From Spirochaetales bacterium Spiro_02 (GTDB lineage Bacteria; Spirochaetota; Spirochaetia; Sphaerochaetales; Sphaerochaetaceae): a stretch of 64,000 nucleotides of DNA. Every line of letters begins with the position of its first letter. The stretch's first letter is position 1. The translations under genes and the position numbers were made by a program. This document shows, in pieces, positions 53,930 through 63,861 of this stretch. The stretch spans positions 40,969-104,968 of the forward strand of contig LVBD01000037.1 in the NCBI GenBank assembly GCA_001604275.1, written 5' to 3'. The notes under the pieces are model-generated. The model was not told the DNA's origin, searched no databases, and was given only the letters and a program-made list of their open reading frames with translations.

Positions 53930-53958
53930 TTGTGACTTTTTTACAATATCATGATACT
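53930..53958 (+). promoter_or_regulatory. Promoter of the InlB-repeat secreted protein gene
   Basis: TTGTGA (53930-53935), a 17-base spacer and GATACT (53953-53958) form a fair promoter about 200 bases upstream of the gene. The rest of 53866-54159 shows nothing recognisable apart from the GGAGGAG site before the start. Confidence 0.5.
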
Positions 53959-54159
53959 GTACAACAAAATACAAAAACTTCACAAAAATTCACTTGCCAT
54001 TTCCCGAATGTCTCTGTATATCAAACAATGAAGGTGCCCAAACGCACCATGATCATGTTCCACGGTTGGAAAAGAACCCTCCACCGCTTTCCGGGACCGC
54101 TGCGAAGCCGTCCGGACGAAGGTATGGTTCCGACCATCTCGTGAAGGAGGAGATATACA

Positions 54160-55359
54160 ATGCAAACCATCCACACTTCATCAACATGGAAACGAATGAC
54201 CGTTTCGCTCTGCCTACTGCTTGTAAGCGTCTCGCTCGTATTCGCAGGTGCGCAATCAGAACAGATGTATCGCAAGATGTCTCAAGCCGTCACGGACAAG
54301 GATGTCGCAGGCGCGGTCACCGCCTACAACTATATGCGGACGCAGATTGAGAAAGAATACTCTCAAGCGATGGAAGACATGCAAAAGGCCTATGAGAAAC
54401 GGGACCGCGACGCCTATGAACGAGCGAACGCCACGATCAGGACCCTGAAGACATACCGGCTGAGCAAGGATCAATCGGACACATTGCTCAATGCGATTCT
54501 CTCCGAAGAAGACCCCCAGCGGACGACCGACGCCCAGTGGCTGTATGAGAACAGCCCCTACTACCGGCCGGTCCTCAGCCTCGACTATTCGGCCAGCGGA
54601 GACGGATACCGGTATTCCTACAATCAGCGGTTGACCCTTTCGCCGGGGATGGAGACGACGCTGCCTTCCTCAGACGATATCCGCTTCGATACAAGTAGAA
54701 CCGGCCGTCTGGCAGGATGGGGACTCACACCCGACACGATCACATATCAGCCGGGCGAAACGATCACGATGCCGTTGACAAGCCAGACGCTCTATGCCCA
54801 GTGGCAGTCCGGTGTCGCTTTCACCGATCCGATCTCCATGACCGATGTCATGACGACGGATAGCAAGGAAGGTGACGAAGTCGCGGTTCCCGTACCGGCC
54901 GCTCCCGACGTCAGCTATATTTTCGACGGCTGGAAGGAAGTGTCCACAGGAAAGATTCTGGACACCGACGCGACCACCTATACCGTAGTCGGCAACGGCG
55001 CCGAATTCCAGGCCATGTGGAAGAGCCTCGCGATATCCGACCTATCCGCCCGACACTATTCGATCGACGCCTTGCCGGTCGATACGCAGGTTTCGATCGG
55101 GTTCACGCTGAAGAACCAGGGCACGGAGTCGCTTCGCGATCTGCAAGTCACCCTTTCTTCCGATGATCCGAACGTCACGTTCCTGACATCAACGATGACT
55201 TACCGCGGACTATCCGCCGACAAGGCAGGAGTCGCCTCCGGTTTCAGGGTATTGATCGGTAGCGGAGCCCAATCGGGATCCCAGATACCTATTACCATCA
55301 CCGTCACCGACAGAGCCGGCGACACATGGACACAGACACTCTCCTGCACGGTACGGTAG
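54160..55359 (+). CDS. Secreted protein with coiled coil, InlB-type repeats and CARDB-like domain
   Basis: A 399-residue exported protein. After a signal peptide (about 1-29, ending LVFA) comes a charged helical region predicted as coiled coil (35-115). Two Listeria-Bacteroides (InlB B-type) repeats follow, recognisable by LAGWGL...YAQW (about 150-215) and FDGWKEV...FQAMW (about 216-290). The C-terminal 100 residues have a CARDB/adhesin-like beta-sandwich pattern (FTLKNQGTESLRDLQVTLSSDDPNVTF). GGAGGAG lies eight bases before the ATG. A surface or periplasmic binding role is inferred; no anchor motif is visible. Confidence 0.75.
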   Translation: MQTIHTSSTWKRMTVSLCLLLVSVSLVFAGAQSEQMYRKMSQAVTDKDVAGAVTAYNYMRTQIEKEYSQAMEDMQKAYEKRDRDAYERANATIRTLKTYRLSKDQSDTLLNAILSEEDPQRTTDAQWLYENSPYYRPVLSLDYSASGDGYRYSYNQRLTLSPGMETTLPSSDDIRFDTSRTGRLAGWGLTPDTITYQPGETITMPLTSQTLYAQWQSGVAFTDPISMTDVMTTDSKEGDEVAVPVPAAPDVSYIFDGWKEVSTGKILDTDATTYTVVGNGAEFQAMWKSLAISDLSARHYSIDALPVDTQVSIGFTLKNQGTESLRDLQVTLSSDDPNVTFLTSTMTYRGLSADKAGVASGFRVLIGSGAQSGSQIPITITVTDRAGDTWTQTLSCTVR

Positions 55360-55429
55360 CCGTTGACGAAAAACCATATTCCCGGCCGGCGCCATTCGCG
55401 TCGGCCGCATTTGTCATGAGAGACAACGC

Positions 55430-56395
55430 TCATCGATCGGCGATGGTGAGGTTTCTGTCGGAAGGCTTGCAGAACGCTTCGGTTCCATCACAGGGATTGG
55501 TATGGACCACCACATGCTTCACCTTGGAGAATTTCCGTTCTATCCTGTCGTGGACCGTCTGGGCGATGGCATGCGAAGCGAACAGCGGGAGATACCGGCA
55601 GCACCGTATCTCCACTTCCACATAGTATCGGGAACCTGTGATCCGTGTCTTGAGCAGGTCGATCTCTTTCACGCCATCGACCGCAGAAATCGTCGCCTCC
55701 AGCTGTTGGCGTGTCGATTCATCGACCGAGGAATCAAGCAATACATCGAACGCCGCCTTGAAGATATCCACGGCGACCTTGATGATCAGCAGACAGATGA
55801 CCAGCGAGGCGATAGGATCGAGGATCGGGAGTCCGAGCCGCGCCCCGAGGATGCCGATGAATGCGCCGAGGGAAGACAGGACGTCGGAACGATGGTCCCA
55901 TGCGGTGGCGCGCAAGGAATTTGAGCCGGTCTTCCGGCTGATACGGATCGTATATTGGTAGAGGAGTTCCTTCACGACCATCGTGCCGACTGCTACGAGC
56001 AATGGGAACAAGGAGGGAACGACGATTCTTTCCGGCTCCAGAATCTGACGGATCCCGCTGTAGCCGATCGTGCAGCCGGTAATCGAAATCGCCGCCGCAA
56101 GGAACAGAGAGACGATGCCCTCGATCTTCTCATGCCCGTACTGATGACGGGTATCGGCTTCTTTGTCCGAGGCTGCGACGCCGCTGATCACGACGAAGTT
56201 GCTGATCACGTCGCTAGTGGAATTGACTGCGTCGGAGATCATCGCGCTAGAGTGTCCGACAAGGCCGGCGACCAGTTTCACGACGGCCAGCAGGATATTG
56301 CAAACGGTGGAGACGACGGCCGCCCGGATACTGAGACGGGACAAAGCCCGCTCTTCCGCTTCCCGCATTGCATCGGTCCGTTGCGAATCATCCAT
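55430..56395 (-). CDS. Cation diffusion facilitator (CDF) metal exporter
   Basis: A 321-residue inner-membrane antiporter for divalent cations. TM2 carries HSSAMISDAVNSTSD and TM5 carries AWDHRSDVLSSLGAF, giving the usual D/H metal site; six helices are followed by a cytoplasmic ferredoxin-like domain (YYVEVEIRCC...HVVVHTNP). The DHRSD motif is compatible with Zn, Fe or Mn transport. GGGGGTGA precedes the ATG by about four bases. It is convergent with the InlB-repeat gene and follows the his operon by 78 bases. Confidence 0.9.
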   Translation of the reverse strand: MDDSQRTDAMREAEERALSRLSIRAAVVSTVCNILLAVVKLVAGLVGHSSAMISDAVNSTSDVISNFVVISGVAASDKEADTRHQYGHEKIEGIVSLFLAAAISITGCTIGYSGIRQILEPERIVVPSLFPLLVAVGTMVVKELLYQYTIRISRKTGSNSLRATAWDHRSDVLSSLGAFIGILGARLGLPILDPIASLVICLLIIKVAVDIFKAAFDVLLDSSVDESTRQQLEATISAVDGVKEIDLLKTRITGSRYYVEVEIRCCRYLPLFASHAIAQTVHDRIERKFSKVKHVVVHTNPCDGTEAFCKPSDRNLTIADR

Positions 56396-56473
56396 ACATC
56401 ACCCCCAAAGACGGGAAAAGGACGAAGACGCCTGTCGGGCACCCCATCCTTGCCATGAAGCGACATCGGCCGT

Positions 56474-57082
56474 TCAGCGGCTATGTCGCCCTTTCAACAC
56501 ATCGATCACCTCGCTGAACTGCACGTTCTTCTGAGCGAGCAACACAAGGAAATGGTACATCAGATCGGCCGCCTCCCCAAGGAATAGAGACTTGTTGTCG
56601 TCCTTGCTCTCGATGATCAGCTCCACGGCCTCCTCGCCCACCTTCTGGGCGATCTTGTTCAAGCCGCGGCTGAACAGATGGTTGGTGTAGGAGCCCTCCA
56701 CCGGATATTCGCGGCGGTCGTGGATCACTTCCTCCAGATAGAACAGAAATTCGGACGACGAGACTTCCGAGGGCTTGTTGTCCTCGTCGAAACAAGTGTC
56801 CGCACCGGTATGGCAGACAGGGCCGGTAGGGATCGCCTTGACCAGCAACGTATCGCCATCGCAATCCTCGAGGATCTCGCGAACCTGAAGATAGTTGCCG
56901 GAAGTCTCTCCTTTCGTCCATATCCGTTGTCTGGATCGTGACCAGAACGTGACCAGGCCGCGTTCCTTCGTAATGTGGAGCGCTTCCTCGTTCATGTAGC
57001 CCAGCATCAGGACACGACGTGTCACTGCATCCTGGACGATCGCGGGCACAAGCCCGTTTCCTTTTGCAAAATCAACTGGCAT
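56474..57082 (-). CDS. hisIE: Phosphoribosyl-AMP cyclohydrolase/phosphoribosyl-ATP pyrophosphatase
   Basis: A 202-residue fused enzyme for the second and third steps of histidine synthesis. The HisI half (1-110) has [17 protein letters not shown] and the metal-binding DCDGDTLL and CHTGADTCF. The HisE half (115-202) has the MazG-like helices [14 protein letters not shown] and [13 protein letters not shown]. It is the last gene of the his operon, six bases after hisF. No clear terminator with a T-run was found after it. Confidence 0.95.
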   Translation of the reverse strand: MPVDFAKGNGLVPAIVQDAVTRRVLMLGYMNEEALHITKERGLVTFWSRSRQRIWTKGETSGNYLQVREILEDCDGDTLLVKAIPTGPVCHTGADTCFDEDNKPSEVSSSEFLFYLEEVIHDRREYPVEGSYTNHLFSRGLNKIAQKVGEEAVELIIESKDDNKSLFLGEAADLMYHFLVLLAQKNVQFSEVIDVLKGRHSR

Positions 57083-57088
57083 ATGCGA

Positions 57089-57886
57089 CTACTCCTCCGG
57101 TGTCTCCTGCGGAATGCGGACAGTTATACCATGATTCCGCAAAAAAATCTTCAACTCGGGTATATCAATCTGATGAAAATGAAAAATGGAGGCAGCCAAT
57201 GCGGCATCCGCCTTCCCACGATCAAAGACATCAGTAAAATGCTCCATCGACCCAGCCCCACCGCTGGCAATGATCGGAATATCAACACTATCACCGATAC
57301 GGCGGGTCAAGTCAACTGCAAAACCGTTTTTTGTCCCGTCATGGTCCATCGAAGTGACCAGCAATTCTCCGGCTCCGAGATCCGCCACATGTTTCGCCCA
57401 GGAGACGACCTCGATCCCCGTCGGAGTCCTGCCCCCGTGGACATAGACCTCCCAGCCCTCCGTTCCATCAGTATCGAAGTCCGGGTTCCGGCGTGCGTCG
57501 ATGGCGCATACGACGCATTGCGAGCCGAACTGCAACGCCAGGTCACCGATGATCGACGGGTTCTTCACCGCTTCGCTGTTGATCGAGATCTTATCGGCGC
57601 CCGCGTCAAGCAGTCGCCCCACATCCGACACGCTCCTGATCCCTCCTCCGACAGTGAACGGAATATCGATCCGATCGGCGATCCTGCGCACGAGATCGCA
57701 GAATGTCCCGCGGTTCTCAACCGTGGCGGTGATATCGAGGAACGTCAGTTCATCCGCCCCTTGCCGGGAATAGAACGCGGCGAGCTCCACGGCGTCGCCG
57801 GCGTCACGGAGATTGACGAAGTTGACACCTTTCACCGTCCGGCCGTCACGGACATCAAGACAGGGAATGATTCGTTTCGCTAACAT
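57089..57886 (-). CDS. hisF: Imidazole glycerol phosphate synthase cyclase subunit
   Basis: A 265-residue TIM barrel that, with HisH, makes imidazole glycerol phosphate and AICAR. The catalytic aspartates are in [11 protein letters not shown] and CAIDARRN, and the phosphate-binding GGG/GGAG loops are in VGGGIRSV and [12 protein letters not shown] precedes the ATG, which overlaps the end of hisA by seven bases. Confidence 0.96.
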   Translation of the reverse strand: MLAKRIIPCLDVRDGRTVKGVNFVNLRDAGDAVELAAFYSRQGADELTFLDITATVENRGTFCDLVRRIADRIDIPFTVGGGIRSVSDVGRLLDAGADKISINSEAVKNPSIIGDLALQFGSQCVVCAIDARRNPDFDTDGTEGWEVYVHGGRTPTGIEVVSWAKHVADLGAGELLVTSMDHDGTKNGFAVDLTRRIGDSVDIPIIASGGAGSMEHFTDVFDRGKADAALAASIFHFHQIDIPELKIFLRNHGITVRIPQETPEE

Positions 57887-58626
57887 CGGCTCGCATCTCC
57901 TTCGATAGAAACCAGTTCTTCCAGCGTGACACGCCGTTCATAGATCGCCTTTCCGACGATCGCGGCTTTCAAGCCGGAATCCCGCAGATCAAGCAGATCA
58001 CGGACACAGGAAACGCCCCCGCTCGCCACCAGTTCCATCACAAGCCCCTGAGCTTCCATGGAGGAGATCAGACGACGGTACAACGCAGACGAGGGTCCGC
58101 ACAGCATTCCGTCCTTGGAAATATCGGTGCAGACTACACGTCTGAAGCCTGCGCGAAGGTACCGGGATACGAAATCCTCCACGTCGAGATCGGTCGTTTC
58201 CGTCCATCCGGTCGCGGCGATCTTTCCGTCGCGGCAATCGGCGCCGAGGATCAGACGATCCGGACCCCAGGTCTCCAGCCAGCGAAGGATCGTCACGGGC
58301 TCCTTTGCGGCGATGCTGCCGCAGGTGACCTGCGCCGCACCGCAGCCGAACACCCGGGAAAGATCATCGTCGCTCTTGATCCCTCCGCCGAAATCGACGA
58401 TCAGCGTCGTGGATGAGGCGATCCGCTCCAGAACGCGGAGATTGACAACATGGCCGCTCTTCGCCCCGTCCAAGTCGACCAGATGCAGATGTTTCAGCCC
58501 AGCGTCCTCGTATCGACGCGCGACATCGACAGGATCGGTGTCGTACACGGTCTTCCGATCATATTCCCCTTGGGAGAGACGGACGCAACAGCCGTCGATG
58601 ATGTCGATCGCAGGTATGATATCCAT
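57880..58626 (-). CDS. hisA: ProFAR isomerase (HisA)
   Basis: A 248-residue TIM barrel catalysing the Amadori rearrangement of ProFAR to PRFAR. Catalytic aspartates sit in [14 protein letters not shown] and [11 protein letters not shown], with phosphate loops FGGGIKSD and ASGGVSC. The ribosome binding site is an unusual run of eight G residues (58629-58636 on the plus strand as C) just before the ATG, which starts nine bases after hisH ends. Confidence 0.96.
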   Translation of the reverse strand: MDIIPAIDIIDGCCVRLSQGEYDRKTVYDTDPVDVARRYEDAGLKHLHLVDLDGAKSGHVVNLRVLERIASSTTLIVDFGGGIKSDDDLSRVFGCGAAQVTCGSIAAKEPVTILRWLETWGPDRLILGADCRDGKIAATGWTETTDLDVEDFVSRYLRAGFRRVVCTDISKDGMLCGPSSALYRRLISSMEAQGLVMELVASGGVSCVRDLLDLRDSGLKAAIVGKAIYERRVTLEELVSIEGDASRC

Positions 58627-58635
58627 AGCCCCCCC

Positions 58636-59226
58636 CTATCGGATCGCAAGGAAATTGCGCAGGATCCGTTCGCCCACCGGACCGCTCTTTTCCGGATGGA
58701 ACTGCACGCCGCGGAAATTATCCTTGCGCAGGGCGCAACTGAACGAAGTATCGGCATAGGTGCATGTGGCGATCGTTCCGGCGCACAGAGGCGCATAGTA
58801 GCTGTGGACGAAGTAGACGTAGCTTTCTCGGGCGATGCCTGCGAACAGCGGGTCGTCGAAACCGGAGATCGTATTCCATCCCATATGGGGTATCTTGTCC
58901 CCGGTACCGGAGGGGAACCGACGCACCGAGGCATCGAACATGCCCAGACATGGAGTATCATGTTCCTCGCTGAACGCACACATCAGCTGCATCCCAAGGC
59001 ATATACCGAGGAACGGCTGTGTCAGGTCCGTCAGCACAGTATCCAGACCGGCCGCCCGCAGGTAGGACATCGCCGTGGAGGCCTCCCCTACGCCGGGGAA
59101 GATCACATGGTCGGCGCTCCGTAGCGCGGAGGGATCGTCGGTAACCGTCGCATCGACATCCAGCCGGCGCAGGGCGCACAGCACGGACCGGATGTTCCCC
59201 GCATTATATTTGACGATCGCGACCAT
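58636..59226 (-). CDS. hisH: Imidazole glycerol phosphate synthase glutaminase subunit
   Basis: A 196-residue class I glutamine amidotransferase that supplies ammonia to HisF. The catalytic cysteine is in LGICLGMQLM, and the His-Glu pair in VQFHPEKSG. The oxyanion-hole segment is IFPGVGEAS. It starts at the base immediately after the hisB stop codon. Confidence 0.96.
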   Translation of the reverse strand: MVAIVKYNAGNIRSVLCALRRLDVDATVTDDPSALRSADHVIFPGVGEASTAMSYLRAAGLDTVLTDLTQPFLGICLGMQLMCAFSEEHDTPCLGMFDASVRRFPSGTGDKIPHMGWNTISGFDDPLFAGIARESYVYFVHSYYAPLCAGTIATCTYADTSFSCALRKDNFRGVQFHPEKSGPVGERILRNFLAIR

Positions 59227-60390
59227 CTACAGCACCCCCTTGGTCGACGGCAAGGCATCGGACCACGGATAGCGGTGGACCGCCTGACGGATCGCCCTCG
59301 CGAAAGCCTTGAACAACGCCTCCGCCTGATGATGTGCGTTGCCTTCGCTCACCCGCATGTCGAGGTTGCACTTCGCCTCGTCGCTGAACGACTTGAAAAA
59401 GTGCCTGAACATCTCCGTAGGGAAAGTACCGACGGATGGACGGGAGAACTGTGCGTCCCATACCAGATAGGGACGACCGGAGAAATCGATCGCGACCTGC
59501 GCAAGCACATCGTCCATCGGCAATACCTCGTATCCGTATCGGCTGATGCCCCGCTTGTCGCCGAGCGCCTGTAAAAACGCCTGCCCCAGAACGATCGCCA
59601 CATCTTCCACCGTGTGATGCTCATCCACCTGCAGGTCGCCATGGGCATGCAAGGTAGCGTCCACGCCGCTGTGGCGGATCAGCTGGGCGAGCATATGGTC
59701 GAAGAACGGCAGACCGGTTTCGACGCTTCCTTTGCCCGATCCGTCAAGATTCAGGGAAACGGCGACATGCGTCTCCGCGGTCCTGCGGTCGATTTCGACC
59801 CGTCGTTCGAGTTTGACCGACTTGCCTCCAAGGATGAACACCGCGATCTCCTGCCACGAATCGGACACCAGCACGCAGGTTTCGGACAGTCCAAGCTCTC
59901 CTGCGATGCCCTGCTTCAGCTCCTCCAGTCGTGACGGATCGGCGAACCAGATCGCCTTGCAACCGATGTTCTTCGCCAGTTGCACATCGGTCAGACGGTC
60001 TCCGATCATCAGCGAATGCTCCAGATCGTACCCTCCTTCGAAATATTCGCCGAGCATCCCGATCCCGGGCTTCCTTCCCGGGCAATGGTCTTCGGGCAGG
60101 GACATGTCGATATGCTGCGCGTCGAACGTGATGCGCTCGCCGGCCAAGGTATCGATGATCCGTTCATGGACCGGCCAGAATGCCTCGGACGGAAAGCTCG
60201 GCGTGCCGACCCCATCCTGGTTGCTCACCATCGCGAAGTAGTAGTTCGACTCCTCGCGCAGTTTCCGCAACGCATTGAAGACTCCGGGAATCCAGCGGAT
60301 CTTCTCGAAACTGTCTACCTGATCCTCTTCGACGAGGATCCCGTCCCGATCCAGAAACAGAATCGGCTTATGCATATGAGGCTGTCCCAT
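59227..60390 (-). CDS. hisB: Bifunctional histidinol phosphatase/imidazole glycerol phosphate dehydratase
   Basis: A 387-residue fusion. The N-terminal HAD phosphatase (1-175) has LFLDRDGILV as motif I, VSNQDGVG as motif II and the zinc-binding cysteine/histidine loop DHCPGRKPG. The C-terminal dehydratase (195-387) has the two metal-binding HxxxHH-type motifs DHMLAQLIRHS and HHTVEDVAI/NAHHQAEALFK. AAGGAGG is six bases before the ATG. This fused form occurs in enterobacteria and some other phyla and is separate in many bacteria. Confidence 0.95.
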   Translation of the reverse strand: MGQPHMHKPILFLDRDGILVEEDQVDSFEKIRWIPGVFNALRKLREESNYYFAMVSNQDGVGTPSFPSEAFWPVHERIIDTLAGERITFDAQHIDMSLPEDHCPGRKPGIGMLGEYFEGGYDLEHSLMIGDRLTDVQLAKNIGCKAIWFADPSRLEELKQGIAGELGLSETCVLVSDSWQEIAVFILGGKSVKLERRVEIDRRTAETHVAVSLNLDGSGKGSVETGLPFFDHMLAQLIRHSGVDATLHAHGDLQVDEHHTVEDVAIVLGQAFLQALGDKRGISRYGYEVLPMDDVLAQVAIDFSGRPYLVWDAQFSRPSVGTFPTEMFRHFFKSFSDEAKCNLDMRVSEGNAHHQAEALFKAFARAIRQAVHRYPWSDALPSTKGVL

Positions 60391-60460
60391 ACCATCCTCC
60401 TTCCAATCATATCTCGCTCGATGCCGTCATATTACAGGAAAAACACCGATGCGGACAATC

Positions 60461-61558
60461 TTACCGCCGTCCGTACCGCTCCAAGGCCTCGACAAGCCGC
60501 TCGTTCTCCGCCTCGCTTCCCACGGTGATGCGTACGCATCCTTCGCAATGCAGTTCACGGCTCCGGTTCCGGATGATGATCCCCCGCTCGCGAAGCCACA
60601 GACACAACCCGTCGGGATCACGGACTTTCACCAACAGGAAATTGGCATCGCTGGAAAATACCCTCAGCGTCACGGGCAGGTCCTCCAGCCGACGGGCAAG
60701 GGCGATCCGCGCCTCGACGATCCGCCGGGCGGCGGCCTTCACCTCATCGACCTTGGACAGGGCCTGTACGGCGAGATCCTGGGACGGCCCCCCCAAGTTG
60801 TACGGATACTTTGTGTCGATCATCGTCCGGACGATCGCTTCGCAAGCTACGGCGATTCCGACTCGTGCATTGGCGAGCGCCCAGCTTTTGGAAAGGGTGC
60901 GCAGCACCACCAGCCGAGGGTACCTGTCGAGCAGCGTCGCAGCCGACGGATAGGGCGAAAAATCGAAGTATGCCTCGTCGACGACCGTCACGCCGTCGAA
61001 CAGGTCGCAGACGCGCCGTATCTGATCGACGGGGAACGCGTTGCCCGTGGGATTGTTCGGGGAACAGACGAACAGCAGCTTGCATCGTCCCCCTTCGGCG
61101 CGACGGGAAAGGCGCTCTTGCGCCAATGTCCGTTCCAGGGCCGGAAAGTCAATCTGGAAATCTTCGGTCAGTGGACAGGAGACCGTGCCTACATCGTTGA
61201 TATCGGCGAACACCCGGTACGCTCCGTAGGTGGGGGGCATCAGCAGGACCGAGTCTTTTCCGGGAATGCAGAAGATGCGCATCAGCAGGTCGATGATTTC
61301 GTCGCTACCGTTGCCGATGACCAGCGAGGATGCGGGAAGTCCGAGCGCCCGCTCAACGCTTTTACGCACTTTCGTCGAGAGAGGATCGGGATAGCGGTTG
61401 CGTCCGGCATCGCCGACGAAGTCTCTCCAGTTTTCGTTCGCATCAAGGTATACCTCGGCGGTACCTGCGAAATCGTTCCTTGCGCAACTGTACGGAACAA
61501 GCGCCGCGATGTTCGGGCGGATCAGCTCCTTGATCGCCTCATATCCGTTTCCTTTCAT
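60461..61558 (-). CDS. hisC: Histidinol-phosphate aminotransferase
   Basis: A 365-residue PLP-dependent aminotransferase of fold type I. The PLP-lysine is in RTLSKSWALANARVG, with the usual VYLDANENW, GNGSDEIIDLL and SPNNPTGNAF motifs. It overlaps hisD by four bases (ATGA) and is followed after 70 bases by hisB. The C-terminal Arg in VRITVGSEAENERLV completes the substrate site. Confidence 0.95.
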   Translation of the reverse strand: MKGNGYEAIKELIRPNIAALVPYSCARNDFAGTAEVYLDANENWRDFVGDAGRNRYPDPLSTKVRKSVERALGLPASSLVIGNGSDEIIDLLMRIFCIPGKDSVLLMPPTYGAYRVFADINDVGTVSCPLTEDFQIDFPALERTLAQERLSRRAEGGRCKLLFVCSPNNPTGNAFPVDQIRRVCDLFDGVTVVDEAYFDFSPYPSAATLLDRYPRLVVLRTLSKSWALANARVGIAVACEAIVRTMIDTKYPYNLGGPSQDLAVQALSKVDEVKAAARRIVEARIALARRLEDLPVTLRVFSSDANFLLVKVRDPDGLCLWLRERGIIIRNRSRELHCEGCVRITVGSEAENERLVEALERYGRR

Positions 61559-62895
61559 TCGTCATCCTCCTCCGTAGTCTCGGGCTGCCCGTCCATGGCA
61601 GAAAGCCGCACTGAAATCGCCTGCGCATGGGCGGCCAGTGACTCGGCGAGCGCAAGTGTGCGGACAGTCGGCCCAAGCGATCGCAGACCGTCCGCCGAAA
61701 GCCGCTGGACGGTGATCTTCTTGACGAAGCTATCGACGCTCACGCCGCTGGTAGAATGCGCCCATCCACCGGTGGGAAGCGTATGGTTGGTTCCCGATGC
61801 ATAGTCGCCGGCTGATTCGGGAGACCATGGACCGAGGAAGATCGATCCGGCGTTCACTACAGCCCGTTCGATAGCATCGGGATCGGAAGTGGAGATGATC
61901 AAATGTTCTGGGGCATAGCGGTTGACCACCTCCACCGCCCTATCGCGACGCGCGCAGATGAACGCACGGCTGTGGGACAGGGATGGCAACAGATATTCAT
62001 GCCGGTCGAGACGATCCATCTGGCAGGAAAGCTCCCGTTCCACCGCATCGACGATGGCGTTCCCCTCATTTCTTTCCGCGATGACGACGAGCATCGCCTG
62101 GCTGTCCTTGCCATGTTCGGCCTGACTGAGCAGGTCGCTGGCGACGAATGCGGGATCGCTGGTGCTGTCGGCCACCACCATGACCTCGGACGGACCCGCG
62201 GGCATATCGATCGAACATCGGTCGACGCTCACCTGTTGCTTCGCACAGGTGACGTAGCGGTTGCCAGGCCCGAATATCTTGTCGACTTTCGGCACGGTCG
62301 CCGTTCCGTAGGCCATCGCGGCGATCGCCTGGGCGCCGCCGACCTTGAAGACCGCATCGACACCGCCGACTTTCGCCGCATAGAGAATCGCAGGATTCAC
62401 CGACCCGTCTTTTGCGGGAGGTGTGCAGAGCACGATGCTTGGACAACCAGCGATACGTGCGGGGATGGAAAGCATCAGCACGGTCGAGAATAACGGAGCG
62501 GTCCCGCCGGGGACATAGAGGCCGACATGCTGGATCGGGACGATCTTCCGCCAGCACTCCACGCCCAGATCCGTCTCCACCCGCTCTCCGGTCGAGCTCT
62601 GAGCCGTATGGAACGCCTCGATGTTCTTTGCCGCCCGTTCGATCGCACGACGGACATCCTCGGACAGGGCGGATCCTGCCCGGGACCATTCAGTATCCGA
62701 AACAGAGAGAGAAGCAAGCTCGACTTTGTCGAACCGACTTGCGAAGCGATATAGAGCGGCATCTCCGTCGGTACGGACCGCTTCCACTATCTCCGCCGTC
62801 GCATCTTGGATCGATTTCAGATCGTCGGACGGTCTGGAAAGCAGCGACTCAAGCGCATCGTCGGACGGCTCATAGGAACGTTGCAACAAATTCAT
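61555..62895 (-). CDS. hisD: Histidinol dehydrogenase
   Basis: A 446-residue NAD-dependent, zinc-containing enzyme for the last two oxidations of histidine synthesis. Recognisable segments are PGGTAPLFSTVLMLSIPA, IFGPGNRYVTCAKQQV, DMPAGPSEVMVVAD, DLLSQAEHGKDSQ (zinc and general base Glu/His) and GTNHTLPTGGWAHSTSGVSV. GGGAGG lies five bases upstream. It starts nine bases after hisG ends. Confidence 0.96.
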   Translation of the reverse strand: MNLLQRSYEPSDDALESLLSRPSDDLKSIQDATAEIVEAVRTDGDAALYRFASRFDKVELASLSVSDTEWSRAGSALSEDVRRAIERAAKNIEAFHTAQSSTGERVETDLGVECWRKIVPIQHVGLYVPGGTAPLFSTVLMLSIPARIAGCPSIVLCTPPAKDGSVNPAILYAAKVGGVDAVFKVGGAQAIAAMAYGTATVPKVDKIFGPGNRYVTCAKQQVSVDRCSIDMPAGPSEVMVVADSTSDPAFVASDLLSQAEHGKDSQAMLVVIAERNEGNAIVDAVERELSCQMDRLDRHEYLLPSLSHSRAFICARRDRAVEVVNRYAPEHLIISTSDPDAIERAVVNAGSIFLGPWSPESAGDYASGTNHTLPTGGWAHSTSGVSVDSFVKKITVQRLSADGLRSLGPTVRTLALAESLAAHAQAISVRLSAMDGQPETTEEDDE

Positions 62896-62904
62896 CCGGC
62901 CTCC

Positions 62905-63771
62905 CTATTCCGTCATTTTTTCGATCGGGGTGACGAGGATCCCCTGGGCGCCCAGCGCCCGCAGCTGTTCGAAGACATCCCAAAACACATCTTCGCAGAC
63001 GACGATCTGCACCGCTACCCAACCGGGTTCCATCAGCTTCGTCACGGTAGGACTTTTCATGCCTCCGACGATCCGAGCGACCTCGCCCAGATGTTCTTCC
63101 GGTAGGTTGAACATGACGTATTTGTAGTTCTGCGCCCGCATGACGGCATCGATGCGCAGCAACAGTCTCTGAAGGATCGAATATCGTTTCGGATCCTGGG
63201 CGGGCATATTTTTGCGGCCGATCATGACGGCGGTGGATTCGTATATCTGTTCCACTTCCCGCAATCCGTTCATGGCGAGGGTCGCTCCTGTGCTGACCAA
63301 GTCGCAGATGACGTCGGCGATCCCGATTGCGGGAGTAATCTCCACCGATCCCGATACTACGCACAGCTGAGCCACCACGCCCGCCTCGGCGAGCTTCCTG
63401 CCGAGGATGTTCGGATAGCTGGTGGCGATCCGCTTGCCGTGCAGAGAAGAAAGACCCGAATACTCGAACTGATTGGGAACCGCTACCGATAGCCGGCATC
63501 TGGCGAACCCGAGATCCCTGACGATGTCGAGGTCGAACCCCTGTTCGTCAAATTCGTTTCGTCCCACGATGCCGATGTCGGCCACTCCATCCAGAACATA
63601 TGTCGGGATATCGTCGTCGCGGACATAGAGGAACTCGACGGGGAAATTGGACGCATGTTCCTTCAGGACCCGAGAATCGGAACCGAACTTGATTCCGCAG
63701 TTCTTGATGATTTCCAGCGATTTTTCGCTGAGACGTCCGCTTTTCTGAATGGCGATCCTCAATCGTTCCAT
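62905..63771 (-). CDS. hisG: ATP phosphoribosyltransferase, long form
   Basis: A 288-residue first enzyme of histidine synthesis, feedback-inhibited in the long form. The PRPP-binding region is ICDLVSTGATLAMNGLREV, and the C-terminal ACT-like regulatory domain covers about 213-288 (GGMKSPTVTKLMEPGWVAV), so no HisZ subunit is needed. The start at 63771 follows GAGGAG by six bases; a longer frame from 63828 would run into the attenuator. It is the first structural gene of the operon, 23 bases after the leader terminator. Confidence 0.96.
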   Translation of the reverse strand: MERLRIAIQKSGRLSEKSLEIIKNCGIKFGSDSRVLKEHASNFPVEFLYVRDDDIPTYVLDGVADIGIVGRNEFDEQGFDLDIVRDLGFARCRLSVAVPNQFEYSGLSSLHGKRIATSYPNILGRKLAEAGVVAQLCVVSGSVEITPAIGIADVICDLVSTGATLAMNGLREVEQIYESTAVMIGRKNMPAQDPKRYSILQRLLLRIDAVMRAQNYKYVMFNLPEEHLGEVARIVGGMKSPTVTKLMEPGWVAVQIVVCEDVFWDVFEQLRALGAQGILVTPIEKMTE

Positions 63772-63794
63772 GTCATGCTCCTCGTTCCTGAAAT

Positions 63795-63821
63795 AAAAAA
63801 AACCTCCGCGACATGCGGAGG
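63795..63821 (-). terminator. his attenuator terminator
   Basis: CCTCCGC, loop ATGTC and GCGGAGG form a 7-bp GC stem on the minus strand, followed by eight T residues (63795-63802). It lies between the leader peptide and hisG, so it is the conditional terminator of the attenuator. Confidence 0.92.
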
Positions 63822-63861
63822 CTTGCAATTTCTTGGTATGGCGACACAGCCCACTCCACGT

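Noticed and set aside
56400..56476. A terminator after hisIE
   Set aside because: Some weak inverted repeats occur but none has a stable stem with a T-run, so no terminator is claimed.
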